A stretch of DNA of 64,000 nucleotides from Paracoccaceae bacterium (GTDB taxonomy: Bacteria; Pseudomonadota; Alphaproteobacteria; Rhodobacterales; Rhodobacteraceae), in NCBI GenBank assembly GCA_033344815.1, contig JAWPMR010000001.1:4264136-4328135 (forward strand). Reading direction: 5' to 3'. Below, in pieces: positions 56,405 through 64,000 of the stretch. The notes under the pieces were generated by a model. It saw nothing but the letters and a program-made list of their open reading frames with translations. It did no database searches and was not told the DNA's origin. Each line of letters starts with the position of its first letter. Within the stretch, counting starts at the first letter, position 1. The position numbers and the translations under genes are program-made.

Positions 56405-56791
56405 TCAAGTCCCATTACGGCATTTTGATTTAGAAACACGCCTTTGGTGACTGCGGTACAGGACAGGGGCCAACATGCCGTCGTAAATCCAATTGGCCAC
56501 TTGGTAGATTCCGGGCTGGCTGACAACCTTCGCCAGCCAACGGTACCTTGGCAAACTTTGCCATAAAACAATGAACGCGGGGATGCCACTGAACACCTGA
56601 TCGTCTTTCAACACATGAAGACGCTGTGCGGCCTGTTCGGCGGAAATTCCCCATCCGTCCAAAAGATCAGGCCGGTTCAGATCGTCAAACCGAACCGGTA
56701 GGGATTGCGCAGTGCTCATCCGCGCATAGTGATCTATTTCGCGGCTGCACACCGGGCATTCAGCGTTATACAGAACTTTTACTTTACTCAT
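56405..56791 (-). CDS. DCC-family thiol-disulfide oxidoreductase (DUF393)
   Basis: A 128-residue protein with a thioredoxin-like start V-L-Y-N-A-E-C-P-V-C (CxxC at 12-15), then R-F-D-D-L-N and a C-terminal W-I-Y-D. The DCC family has a redox CxxC pair of unknown partner. Start M-S-K-V-K at 56791. Confidence 0.82.
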   Translation of the reverse strand: MSKVKVLYNAECPVCSREIDHYARMSTAQSLPVRFDDLNRPDLLDGWGISAEQAAQRLHVLKDDQVFSGIPAFIVLWQSLPRYRWLAKVVSQPGIYQVANWIYDGMLAPVLYRSHQRRVSKSKCRNGT

Positions 56792-56844
56792 GAGTGTCAG
56801 ATAAAACGCCACGCACCGCCGTCCAGCGTCCGAAGTGTCGCAGC

Positions 56845-57195
56845 CTACCGGGGTTTATTGCCGTCGATCCATTTCGACATCATCACTTTGTCGCGGAAAC
56901 ATTCCCGCGGGATATCGCGATGTTTGAGCCGCGCAATCCTTTCGGCAAAGGCAACTTGCTTGGATGATGGGTAATTGGCAAACCGACCGCTGGGCGGCTT
57001 TGGCTTGTGAACTTCAATCCACGCGGACAGTGCAGCCCGGTTGGCTGACGCATTGCTTGGAAGCGCCGCTCCTGTTTTTACAGCAATGGACTGTGCGTAG
57101 CGTATTTGTTTTTCGGTTGCCGGTTGAGGGGATTCTACCGGCAGGGCACCTTGAACTTTGGTGAAGAGGCCCGGAAATTGGGGTTCAAAGGACAT
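56845..57195 (-). CDS. Small protein with two 34-residue KQ...WI repeats
   Basis: A 116-residue protein. Two units (27-60 and 77-110) align exactly 50 residues apart: K-Q at 29-30 and 79-80, A-Q/A-E with I-A, a middle L-P/I-P turn, and W-I at 59-60 and 109-110. Similar K-Q-L-A-F-A motifs occur at C-termini of some topoisomerases and other DNA-related proteins, hinting at nucleic-acid binding. The ATG at 57195 has a strong AAGGAGACC site. Confidence 0.75.
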   Translation of the reverse strand: MSFEPQFPGLFTKVQGALPVESPQPATEKQIRYAQSIAVKTGAALPSNASANRAALSAWIEVHKPKPPSGRFANYPSSKQVAFAERIARLKHRDIPRECFRDKVMMSKWIDGNKPR

Positions 57196-57278
57196 GACGT
57201 GGTCTCCTTTCTCTCCAGAAGAGATAGAACATAAGGAGAACAAAATCAATATCTGCCCGTTAAGATTTCTTTAACGGC

Positions 57279-57521
57279 CTAGAGTTTTGAGTGACTGCCA
57301 TCGCACAACGGCGCGTTCGACGTGGCTTTGCACCCGCAAAAAAACAGCTTTTTGTCGGCCTCGGCTTCGTATTTCAAAGGCGTGAATTCGGTTTCCTTGT
57401 GGGAGCCGTCACAAAAAGGTTGTTTTGCGGATCTGCCGCAAGAGCACCAAAAGTAGGTTTTGCCAGATATCACCTCAACGGGAAAGGGAGACTTCTGGGC
57501 GATTTTAGGGGCGTCGGTCAT
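57279..57521 (-). CDS. Tandem CDGSH iron-sulfur protein
   Basis: An 80-residue protein with two CDGSH-type [2Fe-2S] sites: C26/C28/C37/H41 and C62/C64/C73/H77. This is the short bacterial double-CDGSH form. It probably has a redox or cluster-transfer role. Start M-T-D-A-P-K at 57521; an in-frame upstream ATG is less likely. Confidence 0.9.
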   Translation of the reverse strand: MTDAPKIAQKSPFPVEVISGKTYFWCSCGRSAKQPFCDGSHKETEFTPLKYEAEADKKLFFCGCKATSNAPLCDGSHSKL

Positions 57522-57625
57522 TGTATGGCTTTCTCTGTTGAAATGGCTTGCGGTGACGTGGGGGTCAACGTGGTGTGCCAATCCAAATAGCGCGCGATAC
57601 GCCAGAGGCTAATTTGCCCGGTTGG

Positions 57626-58999
57626 CTATCCCGTCAATCGTCCCCAAAGGTCATACTCACCGGCTTCGTCGACCTCGACCGTAACGATGTCGCCAATTGA
57701 CACTGCCTCGAACCCCGCGTCGATGAACAGATTGCCATCAATCTCCGGCGCGTCGGCTTTTGTGCGGCACGTGGCGGCCTCATCGTCAATATCATCAACG
57801 ATCACTTCCATCCGCTGGCCGACCTTTGCTGCCAGTTTTGTTTCTGAAATGGCTTGTGCTTTTACCATGAAACGATCCCACCGATCCTGTTTGACGTCTT
57901 CGGGCACATGATCGGGAAGCGCGTTGGAGCGGGCACCCTCAACGTTTTCGTATTGGAAACATCCCACGCGGTCCAACTGCGCCTCATCCATCCAATCGAG
58001 CAGAGTCTGGAACTCAGCCTCCGTCTCCCCGGGGTAACCCACGATGAAGGTGGAGCGCAGCGTCAGATCCGGGCAGATCGCGCGCCAAGCCGCGATTTCG
58101 TCCAGCGTTTTTGCTGCCGCCGCCGGGCGCGCCATGCGGCGCAACACATCCGGGTGCGCGTGTTGAAACGGGATGTCCAGATAGGGCAGGACTAGCCCTT
58201 CTGCCATCAGCGGAACAAGGTGTCGTACATGCGGGTAAGGATAAACATAATGCAGACGCACCCAGGCCCCGAGTGATCCCAGATCCCGCGCCAGATCGGT
58301 GATATGCGCGCGATGCCCGCGATCCGTCGCGTGCTTGATATCAACCCCGTAGGCAGAGGTGTCCTGACTGATGACCAGCAGTTCCTTCACGCCGCTTTCA
58401 ACCAGTTTTTCGGCCTCGCGCAGCACCGCATGGGCCGGACGGGATTGCAGACGTCCGCGCATGTCAGGGATGATGCAGAACTTGCACTTGTGATTGCAAC
58501 CCTCTGAAATTTTTAAATAACTGAAGTGTCTCGGTGTCAGGCTGACACCAGAAGCGGGGAGCAGATCCACAAAGGGATCAGGGCTGGGCGGCACGGCGAC
58601 ATGCACCGCGTCCAGGACCTGCTCGTATTGGTGTGGACCCGTGACGGCCAACACATTCGGATGTGCACCGGTGATATATTCCGGCTCGGCACCCAGACAG
58701 CCGGTGACGATGACCCGGCCATTTTCCTGCAATGCCTCACCAATCGCAGACAGGCTTTCAGCCTTGGCGCTGTCCAGAAAGCCGCAGGTGTTGACGATCA
58801 CGGCATTGGCACCTGCATAATCGGGTGAAATGCCGTACCCTTCCGCGCGTAGGCGTGTCAGAATACGCTCACTATCCACCAGTGCTTTGGGACAGCCGAG
58901 GCTGACCATGCCAATGGTGGGTTGGCCGGGACGGATGGGATCGCTCATCCGGGCCTTTGGGGCCAGATCGGGGCGCAGATTGGGTGGGTTTGTGCTCAT
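57626..58999 (-). CDS. rimO: Ribosomal protein S12 methylthiotransferase
   Basis: A 457-residue radical-SAM enzyme that methylthiolates an aspartate of ribosomal protein S12. The N-terminal MTTase domain has [12 protein letters not shown] and N-T-C-G-F, the radical-SAM cluster is C-N-H-K-C-K-F-C, and a TRAM domain ends the protein. Roseobacter RimO proteins carry an N-terminal extension like M-S-T-N-P-P, so 58999 is kept; 58948 is the alternative. It is divergent from the AsmA gene. Confidence 0.95.
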   Translation of the reverse strand: MSTNPPNLRPDLAPKARMSDPIRPGQPTIGMVSLGCPKALVDSERILTRLRAEGYGISPDYAGANAVIVNTCGFLDSAKAESLSAIGEALQENGRVIVTGCLGAEPEYITGAHPNVLAVTGPHQYEQVLDAVHVAVPPSPDPFVDLLPASGVSLTPRHFSYLKISEGCNHKCKFCIIPDMRGRLQSRPAHAVLREAEKLVESGVKELLVISQDTSAYGVDIKHATDRGHRAHITDLARDLGSLGAWVRLHYVYPYPHVRHLVPLMAEGLVLPYLDIPFQHAHPDVLRRMARPAAAAKTLDEIAAWRAICPDLTLRSTFIVGYPGETEAEFQTLLDWMDEAQLDRVGCFQYENVEGARSNALPDHVPEDVKQDRWDRFMVKAQAISETKLAAKVGQRMEVIVDDIDDEAATCRTKADAPEIDGNLFIDAGFEAVSIGDIVTVEVDEAGEYDLWGRLTG

Positions 59000-59065
59000 G
59001 TCTTGCGCTATAGTGGAAGTGACGAGCCCCGAAAAGGGGGTGTGGACAAAGGTGGAGGGTGCGCC

Positions 59066-61030
59066 GTGAAGTGGATTTTGCGTCTTGTGGCGTTTATCGT
59101 CGTGATCTTGGCGGTCGCGTTCGTTTCAATCTTGTTGTTACCAGCCGAGCGCATTGCGCGCATCGCGACAGATCAGTTGAGTGCCGCGACCGGGCGCGAT
59201 GTGTCGATCAGCGGTGATGTTGGACTGACCTTTTGGCCGGTTTTGGGCGCACGTGCCAACGGTCTGGCGCTTGGCAATGCCGACTGGGCGGAGGGTGGGG
59301 CAATGTTTGAAGCCGCCTCCGTGGCCATTGGCGTGGATGCCATGGCGCTGATCAGTGGCGATATACGCATCAAGAACATTGAAGCCGAAAGCCCGATCAT
59401 AAGGTTGGAACAACGCGCTGATGGCCGTGCGAACTGGTTGTTCTCTGAACCCGCTGCAGCATCTTCAGAAACCGCGCCGCAACCAGAATCCGCACCCGTT
59501 GCAGAAAGCGCTCCCGCACGCCAGATCAGCATCGAGCAGGTCAAGATCACCGATGCAACCTTGATCTATGCCGCAGAGGGCAGTGCCCCGATTTCATATG
59601 AGGGTGTTAATCTGACGTTGGATTGGCCGGACCCGTTGGGATCTGCAGATATTGCCCTCTCCCTGCAACCCGGCGACAGCACAGTGACCGTGCAAGCAGC
59701 CATCGACGGATTTGCGGGCTTCATTTCAGGGGAGACGCAAACCCTGCGCGCAAGCGTGGAAACGACGTCGGGAACGCTGTCCTTTGATGGCAGGGGAAGC
59801 ACTGCAGGCGCAGTTGCGGGAACACTTGCGTTGAAAACGGACAGTACGGATGGGTTCTTGCGCGCCCTGGGTCAGGCTGGTGTGGACCCGCCGGACAACC
59901 TTGGTCGCCGGGTCGATATGATGACGGCTGTGACGTTGACGCCGGATATGCAACTGGCGTTGCGCGACCTTGTGGTTGATTTCGGAGGCAATAAAATCAC
60001 CGGCGCTGCAGACATTGCAATTGGTGATGTCCCTCAGGTGAACGCGCAGCTGAACGTAGGGGATCTGGACCTGAAGCAGGATACCACGTCTCCTGCAAAC
60101 ACCGGCGGGGGCGGCGCGAGTACCCCTGATACCGGGGCCGGGAATGCCGCCGCGACAAGCGGCTGGCCGACGACAGCGATAGATGCCAGCGGTCTGGCAG
60201 CGTTCAATGGCGAAATTGCACTGGCAGCCAACAGCATTGATTTGGGGCAATTCAAGATCGGCGCAACACAGGCGCTTTTGCGCAACGACCGCTCGCGCAT
60301 GGTGTTTGATCTGCGCGACGTTCAGGCCTATGGCGGCAATGTGACCGGCGAGTTTGTCATTAACAATCGCGCTGGTTTGTCGGTGGGCGGTCGTCTGGAC
60401 GTCAACAACATCCAGATGCAGCCTTTGCTGACTGACGCGGCTGACATTGATCGCCTGACGGGGCAGGGTACCGTACGCCTGTCGTTCCTCGGCTCTGGAC
60501 CGTCGGTCGATGCAATCATGCGGTCCCTGTCAGGGGATGGATCCCTTTCTGTGGGCCGTGGGACGATCCTTGGGATTGATCTGGACCGGTTGATGCGCTC
60601 AGGCGACACCGGCGAGGGTACAACCGTGTTTGACAGTCTGGGCGGCACTTGGACCATCGCAGGTGGCGTGCTTTCAAACACGGATCTGCTTTTGCAACTC
60701 AAGAACTATCAGGCAAGCGGAACCGGCGTTGTCGGGCTGGGCGCGCAAACGGTGGATTACACCGCAACGCCCGTCGCTCTCAGAGCCAACAGTGGGCAGG
60801 GACTCTCGATCCCGGTACGATTTGTCGGGCCATGGACAGACGTGTCGATCCGCCCCGACTTGGAAGCGGCGTTTGACGCAGAGATAGACGCCAAAACCGA
60901 TGAGCTGGAGAACAAGGCCAAGGAAAAGTTGAATGAAGAGCTTGGCATTACCCCACAGCCAGGCCAATCGACGGAGGACGCGGTGAAGGATGAACTCAAG
61001 GACAAGCTGCTGCGCAAACTCTTTGATTAA
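59066..61030 (+). CDS. AsmA-family envelope protein
   Basis: A 654-residue protein with one N-terminal membrane helix (about 4-26), then [11 protein letters not shown] and a long beta-rich periplasmic region typical of AsmA. Its C-terminal domain contains G-Q-G-T-V-R-L-S and a helical, charged tail. AsmA-like proteins affect phospholipid transport to the outer membrane. The start is GTG with GGAGGG before it; upstream in-frame codons overlap rimO and are rejected. Confidence 0.88.
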   Translation: MKWILRLVAFIVVILAVAFVSILLLPAERIARIATDQLSAATGRDVSISGDVGLTFWPVLGARANGLALGNADWAEGGAMFEAASVAIGVDAMALISGDIRIKNIEAESPIIRLEQRADGRANWLFSEPAAASSETAPQPESAPVAESAPARQISIEQVKITDATLIYAAEGSAPISYEGVNLTLDWPDPLGSADIALSLQPGDSTVTVQAAIDGFAGFISGETQTLRASVETTSGTLSFDGRGSTAGAVAGTLALKTDSTDGFLRALGQAGVDPPDNLGRRVDMMTAVTLTPDMQLALRDLVVDFGGNKITGAADIAIGDVPQVNAQLNVGDLDLKQDTTSPANTGGGGASTPDTGAGNAAATSGWPTTAIDASGLAAFNGEIALAANSIDLGQFKIGATQALLRNDRSRMVFDLRDVQAYGGNVTGEFVINNRAGLSVGGRLDVNNIQMQPLLTDAADIDRLTGQGTVRLSFLGSGPSVDAIMRSLSGDGSLSVGRGTILGIDLDRLMRSGDTGEGTTVFDSLGGTWTIAGGVLSNTDLLLQLKNYQASGTGVVGLGAQTVDYTATPVALRANSGQGLSIPVRFVGPWTDVSIRPDLEAAFDAEIDAKTDELENKAKEKLNEELGITPQPGQSTEDAVKDELKDKLLRKLFD

Positions 61031-61060
61031 CCGTCCAAGGTGCCGACGTGCCCAGGCGGA

Positions 61061-61894
61061 TCAGATGATTACGGGCGACGCTTTGGCTAATCGATCGAAG
61101 CTCATCAGGGTTTCTATCAACGCCGGCATCTGATCGAGATAGACCATATTTGGCCCATCCGAGGGAGATTTGTCAGGGTCCTCATGGGTTTCGATGAAGA
61201 CCGCAGCCACACCAATGGCCACGGCAGCACGCGCCATCACCGGTGCAAACTCACGCTGACCACCTGAAGAGCCGCCGCGCCCGCCCGGTTGTTGCACGGA
61301 ATGTGTCGCATCCATCACGACCGGGTATCCGGTCTGCGCCATCTGGGGCAGGGAGCGCATATCCGCGACCAGTGTATTATAGCCAAATGACGTGCCACGC
61401 TCTGTCAACAAGATCCGTTTGTTCCCGGTAGATTCGATTTTCGTGACGATATTGGGCATTTCCCAGGGGGCCAGAAACTGGCCTTTTTTGACGTTGATCG
61501 CGGCGCCTGTTGCCCCGGCTGCTAACAGCATATCTGTCTGGCGGCATAGAAAGGCCGGGATCTGGAGGATGTCGACAGCCTCAGCTGCCGCTGCACATTG
61601 CGCCTCATTGTGGACATCCGTCAAAACAGGCACTCCGATGCTGCGACCAACAGACTGCAACACCTTCAAACCCGCGTCGATGCCGAGACCCCGGACACCG
61701 CTTAGAGACGTGCGGTTGGCCTTGTCATAGGATGCTTTGAATACATATTGCGCGCCGACGGCGTCACAGGCCTCCTTCATGCGCCCGGCGATCATTTGCG
61801 CATGATCCGCGCTTTCCAACTGGCAAGGGCCTGCAATCAGAGTCAGGGGTTGGTCGTTACCAATCGTCAGATCGCCAACTGCTACATGCGTCAT
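61061..61894 (-). CDS. kdsA: 3-deoxy-8-phosphooctulonate synthase
   Basis: A 277-residue enzyme that condenses arabinose-5-phosphate and phosphoenolpyruvate for Kdo in lipopolysaccharide. A-G-P-C-Q-L-E-S near residue 22, K-A-S-Y-D-K-A-N-R-T-S and D-A-T-H-S-V-Q are diagnostic. The 237 bp between it and the permease gene show only a weak frame. Confidence 0.96.
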   Translation of the reverse strand: MTHVAVGDLTIGNDQPLTLIAGPCQLESADHAQMIAGRMKEACDAVGAQYVFKASYDKANRTSLSGVRGLGIDAGLKVLQSVGRSIGVPVLTDVHNEAQCAAAAEAVDILQIPAFLCRQTDMLLAAGATGAAINVKKGQFLAPWEMPNIVTKIESTGNKRILLTERGTSFGYNTLVADMRSLPQMAQTGYPVVMDATHSVQQPGGRGGSSGGQREFAPVMARAAVAIGVAAVFIETHEDPDKSPSDGPNMVYLDQMPALIETLMSFDRLAKASPVII

Positions 61895-62131
61895 TTTGGG
61901 GATTTACCTGTTCGCGAGATGTGAAACGTCGCCGCGATCATCAGACAGACGTCGCCGAAGATCAACCCGGGTTTCGAAGGGGCGCTCCAAACACATCGGC
62001 TGCAAAGGCGTTCCTTTGACGCATGGCTGACGGTGGTTGCAATATGTCCAAGCGTGTCACCGGGTGCGCCGATCTGTTCGCGGGGTTTAACCCAGCGTGC
62101 GACTTCGGTTTCAACCACGCAGCGGGGCGTA

Positions 62132-63160
62132 TCAGGCCAGCGCTTGCCAGGCCAAACCCGCAATAACTGCACCGATCAGAGCAAAGGACAAATAGGCCGC
62201 AAAAACACGGGGTTTCACCAACGCCCAGACGGCCACAGCAGCAGGAATACAGCTGACACCGCCCGCGATCACAAAAGACATTGCAGCACCCGGCGCCATC
62301 CCTTGAGTCAGCAGCGCGTCCACGAGGGGGACCGCAGCATAGCCGTTCAGATAGGCTGGTGCACCGACAAAAGCGCCCATCAGGATTGGCCAGATGCCAG
62401 TGCCGCCCAGCAGTCCGGCAATCATTTCTGCCGGGATATAAGCGAGCATTATCGACTCGATGACATATGCCAGCGTGAGCCATTTGGTTAGGAAAAGCGC
62501 GTTTTCGAGGGCTGTATCACGAAAGGTATCGCGTCGGTCTGTTTCCTGCCAGAAGCGCCAAACAGGTGCTCCGCCAAATGGTTTTTTCACGCCACAACAA
62601 CCGCCTATGGCCGGACGTTCACGCAAAGGATCAGAAAAAATCACGGTTCGGGCAAACAACATGGTGCCAAATCCGCCCAAAATGCCAAGACCGATGGCAG
62701 ATATCGCTTTTGCCGTCGCAAATTCCCATCCCAATGTGCCGGATGTGATGGCGAACATCGCCGGATCCATCAGTGGGGACGCCAGCCAAAATGCCATCAC
62801 CGCCCCTAAGGGCGCGCCAACGGCCAAGAGGGCCGCGATAAAAGGAATGACTTCACAGCTGCAAAACGGCGACAGCCCGCCAAGAAGGGCGGCCATAACG
62901 ATCATGCGGGACTGGTTGCCCGAGAATGCCTTGGCCAGGAGCGTTTCCGCACCGGAAGCCTTCAGATAAGCCACAGCGAGCACTGCAAAGAGGATAAACG
63001 GCGCCGTGCCCGCCAGTGCTTTTGCCAAAAACAAAAGGGTCGGTGTCAATTGGGCCGTATCAAAAAGCGCAATCAATACCAGTAGGGCGAATGTAAATGC
63101 CCAGGCACCGGGGCGCGGGGAGCGGCGGGCGATGGTCTGTGTCGGAGTTGCATCAGCCAT
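62132..63160 (-). CDS. Permease of the DUF318/UPF0718 (ArsP-like) family
   Basis: A 342-residue membrane protein of about eight to ten helices. It has the paired family signatures G-L-S-P-F-C-S-C-E-V-I-P and G-A-P-A-Y-L-N-G-Y-A-A-V-P, plus G-G-C-C-G-V-K in the loop. Members export organic arsenicals or other substrates. ATG 63160 has GGAG upstream and overlaps the ArsR-type gene; the two form an operon. Confidence 0.88.
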   Translation of the reverse strand: MADATPTQTIARRSPRPGAWAFTFALLVLIALFDTAQLTPTLLFLAKALAGTAPFILFAVLAVAYLKASGAETLLAKAFSGNQSRMIVMAALLGGLSPFCSCEVIPFIAALLAVGAPLGAVMAFWLASPLMDPAMFAITSGTLGWEFATAKAISAIGLGILGGFGTMLFARTVIFSDPLRERPAIGGCCGVKKPFGGAPVWRFWQETDRRDTFRDTALENALFLTKWLTLAYVIESIMLAYIPAEMIAGLLGGTGIWPILMGAFVGAPAYLNGYAAVPLVDALLTQGMAPGAAMSFVIAGGVSCIPAAVAVWALVKPRVFAAYLSFALIGAVIAGLAWQALA

Positions 63161-63497
63161 CTTTGTGGTCTCCATTTGGGGTTCTGCTATCGGCGCAGCA
63201 TTCATTGAGCAGGAAGCTGGACAACGTCTGTACTTCCTCGAACGCTACCGCCGCGCAGATGATGCTGCGTCCTTGTTTGGCTTGCGTCACCAGACCTGCA
63301 GATGCCAGAATTTTCATGTGATGCGTCAGCGTCGAACCGGTGACGCCAGTGCGTGTGCCTAGTGCCCCGATGCTCAGACCCTCTGGGCCTGCCCTGACCA
63401 GCGTTCGCAAGACGCTCAGACGTTGTTCTGATCCGAGAGCGGCAAATTGCGCTGCCGCGATCGTCAAGTCACCAATTTCCAGCGAATTCATTTTCAT
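63153..63497 (-). CDS. ArsR/SmtB-family transcriptional regulator
   Basis: A 114-residue winged-helix repressor. A-A-L-G-S-E-Q-R-L-S-V-L-R-T-L, T-G-V-T-G-S-T-L-T-H-H-M-K-I-L and an end with vicinal C-C suggest a thiol or metalloid sensor. ATG 63497 (or 63491) is chosen. A dyad at 63539-63558 probably is its operator. It is coupled to the permease gene. Confidence 0.9.
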   Translation of the reverse strand: MKMNSLEIGDLTIAAAQFAALGSEQRLSVLRTLVRAGPEGLSIGALGTRTGVTGSTLTHHMKILASAGLVTQAKQGRSIICAAVAFEEVQTLSSFLLNECCADSRTPNGDHKDG

Positions 63498-63984
63498 GAT
63501 TCTAGAAATATGGGAATATGAGTAAGGCTGCAAGTAATATTTCGATATTTGTCGAAATAATGCTTGGGCGTAAAAACCGGCCATCTGAAGGAGCGTAGCC
63601 GGCGGCCTGCGAGCCAGTGCCAAAATGTGTAGTGTCGCCGGTTTTTACTCGCGAGGAAATGCCTTGGCCCTCGTGGTGTTTGAGAAGGACATGTCACAGG
63701 CGCAGGTTACGATTGATCCGCGTGCAAACGAGCTCTCATGCGTAGGGCCATTGAGACGAGGGATTGCGATCCGTTGCAGTCTGTTTTGCTTGTGCCTCAT
63801 GCCCGAAGCTTGCGTGTGGCGCATTGTGAGGAGGGCCGTTTGACTCGTCACCAGACCTGTCGACGCATGGGCCTTACCTGGGAAATGTCGCTTCGGAAAA
63901 TGCGACTTCTGTTGGAAGCTATGCTAACAATGGATTTGGGGCGCATTTTCAAGAATGGCTTTGAATGCAACGGAGGGACAAATC
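63498..63984. other. Gap of 487 bp before the window end
   Basis: No convincing gene lies here. It holds the ArsR operator-like dyad and a pair of 12-bp inverted arms, GTAAAAACCGGC (63570-63581) and GCCGGTTTTTAC (63637-63648), 55 bp apart. Short frames through it are irregular in composition. Confidence 0.4.
63539..63558 (-). promoter_or_regulatory. Operator-like dyad before the ArsR gene
   Basis: ATTTCGA (63539-63545) and TCGAAAT (63552-63558) form a perfect 7-bp dyad around six bases, 42 bp before the regulator start. The A+T-rich form suits an ArsR-family repressor controlling its own operon. Confidence 0.55.
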
Positions 63985-64000
63985 ATGGGAATTCGAAATA
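63985..64000 (+). CDS. Possible start of a gene running off the window
   Basis: An ATG at 63985 follows GGAGGG (63972-63977) with proper spacing; the visible codons read M-G-I-R-N. Too little is present to name a product. Confidence 0.35.

Noticed and set aside
61891-62172. 93-codon minus-strand frame between kdsA and the permease, overlapping the kdsA start
   Set aside because: No family likeness, irregular composition, and it runs into the permease gene in another frame; left out as a gene.

Overview
The window looks like chromosomal DNA of a marine alphaproteobacterium of the Roseobacter group (Rhodobacteraceae). The basis is the ftsE-ftsX-plsC order, the mdh-sucCDAB-lpd cluster, an ethylmalonyl-CoA (EMC) pathway gene set, a LuxR/LuxI pair, BMP-type nucleoside uptake genes, and protein sequences of typical rhodobacteral style. 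No rRNA, tRNA, CRISPR array, intact insertion sequence or prophage was found.

Layout. 1-4.7 kb: tail of a DUF4175 protein, a zinc-ribbon membrane protein, then ftsE-ftsX-plsC and a flavin-binding PPOX-fold protein. 4.8-22.1 kb (minus strand): the TCA block mdh, sucC, sucD, sucA, sucB, lpd, interrupted by about a dozen accessory genes. These include five tightly coupled genes between sucC and sucD and a three-ORF chain between sucD and sucA, one of which is a second copy of only the N-terminal end of SucA. 22.3-39.8 kb: a TauE-type permease, mcl2, nnrU-like, DUF1737, mch, a phosphatase-like gene, DUF1194, sdhCDAB with small extra genes, DUF1989, deoD, ecm, an acetyltransferase, a PlsB-like acyltransferase and ccr. 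This places ccr, ecm, mch and mcl2 of acetyl-CoA assimilation next to succinate dehydrogenase. 40.0-41.7 kb: quorum sensing (small ORF, luxR, luxI). 41.8-50.5 kb: a RecD-like helicase, SDR, TIGR02186, TauE permease and a complete BMP-family ABC importer. 50.6-63.5 kb: rimI-tsaB-GFA, nifU-like, Usp, BLUF photoreceptor, branched-chain aminotransferase, M48 lipoprotein protease, DCC protein, a repeat protein, CDGSH protein, rimO, AsmA, kdsA and an ArsR-regulated permease.

Working together. EMC products (glyoxylate and propionyl-CoA, finally malate and succinyl-CoA) feed directly into the TCA enzymes encoded alongside. Two shared cis-elements suggest coordinated control. A pair of TGTGATCACA palindromes exactly 21 bp apart lies upstream of both sucC and sdhC. 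A TGC-rich motif (GCTGCGTTGCGGCAT and relatives) lies upstream of mcl2, beside ecm, before the PlsB-like gene and before ccr. Other points worth attention are two covarying 82-nt repeats that begin at the stop codons of sucC and sucD, and the stand-alone SucA N-terminal ORF embedded in an ATGA-overlap chain that leads into the real sucA.
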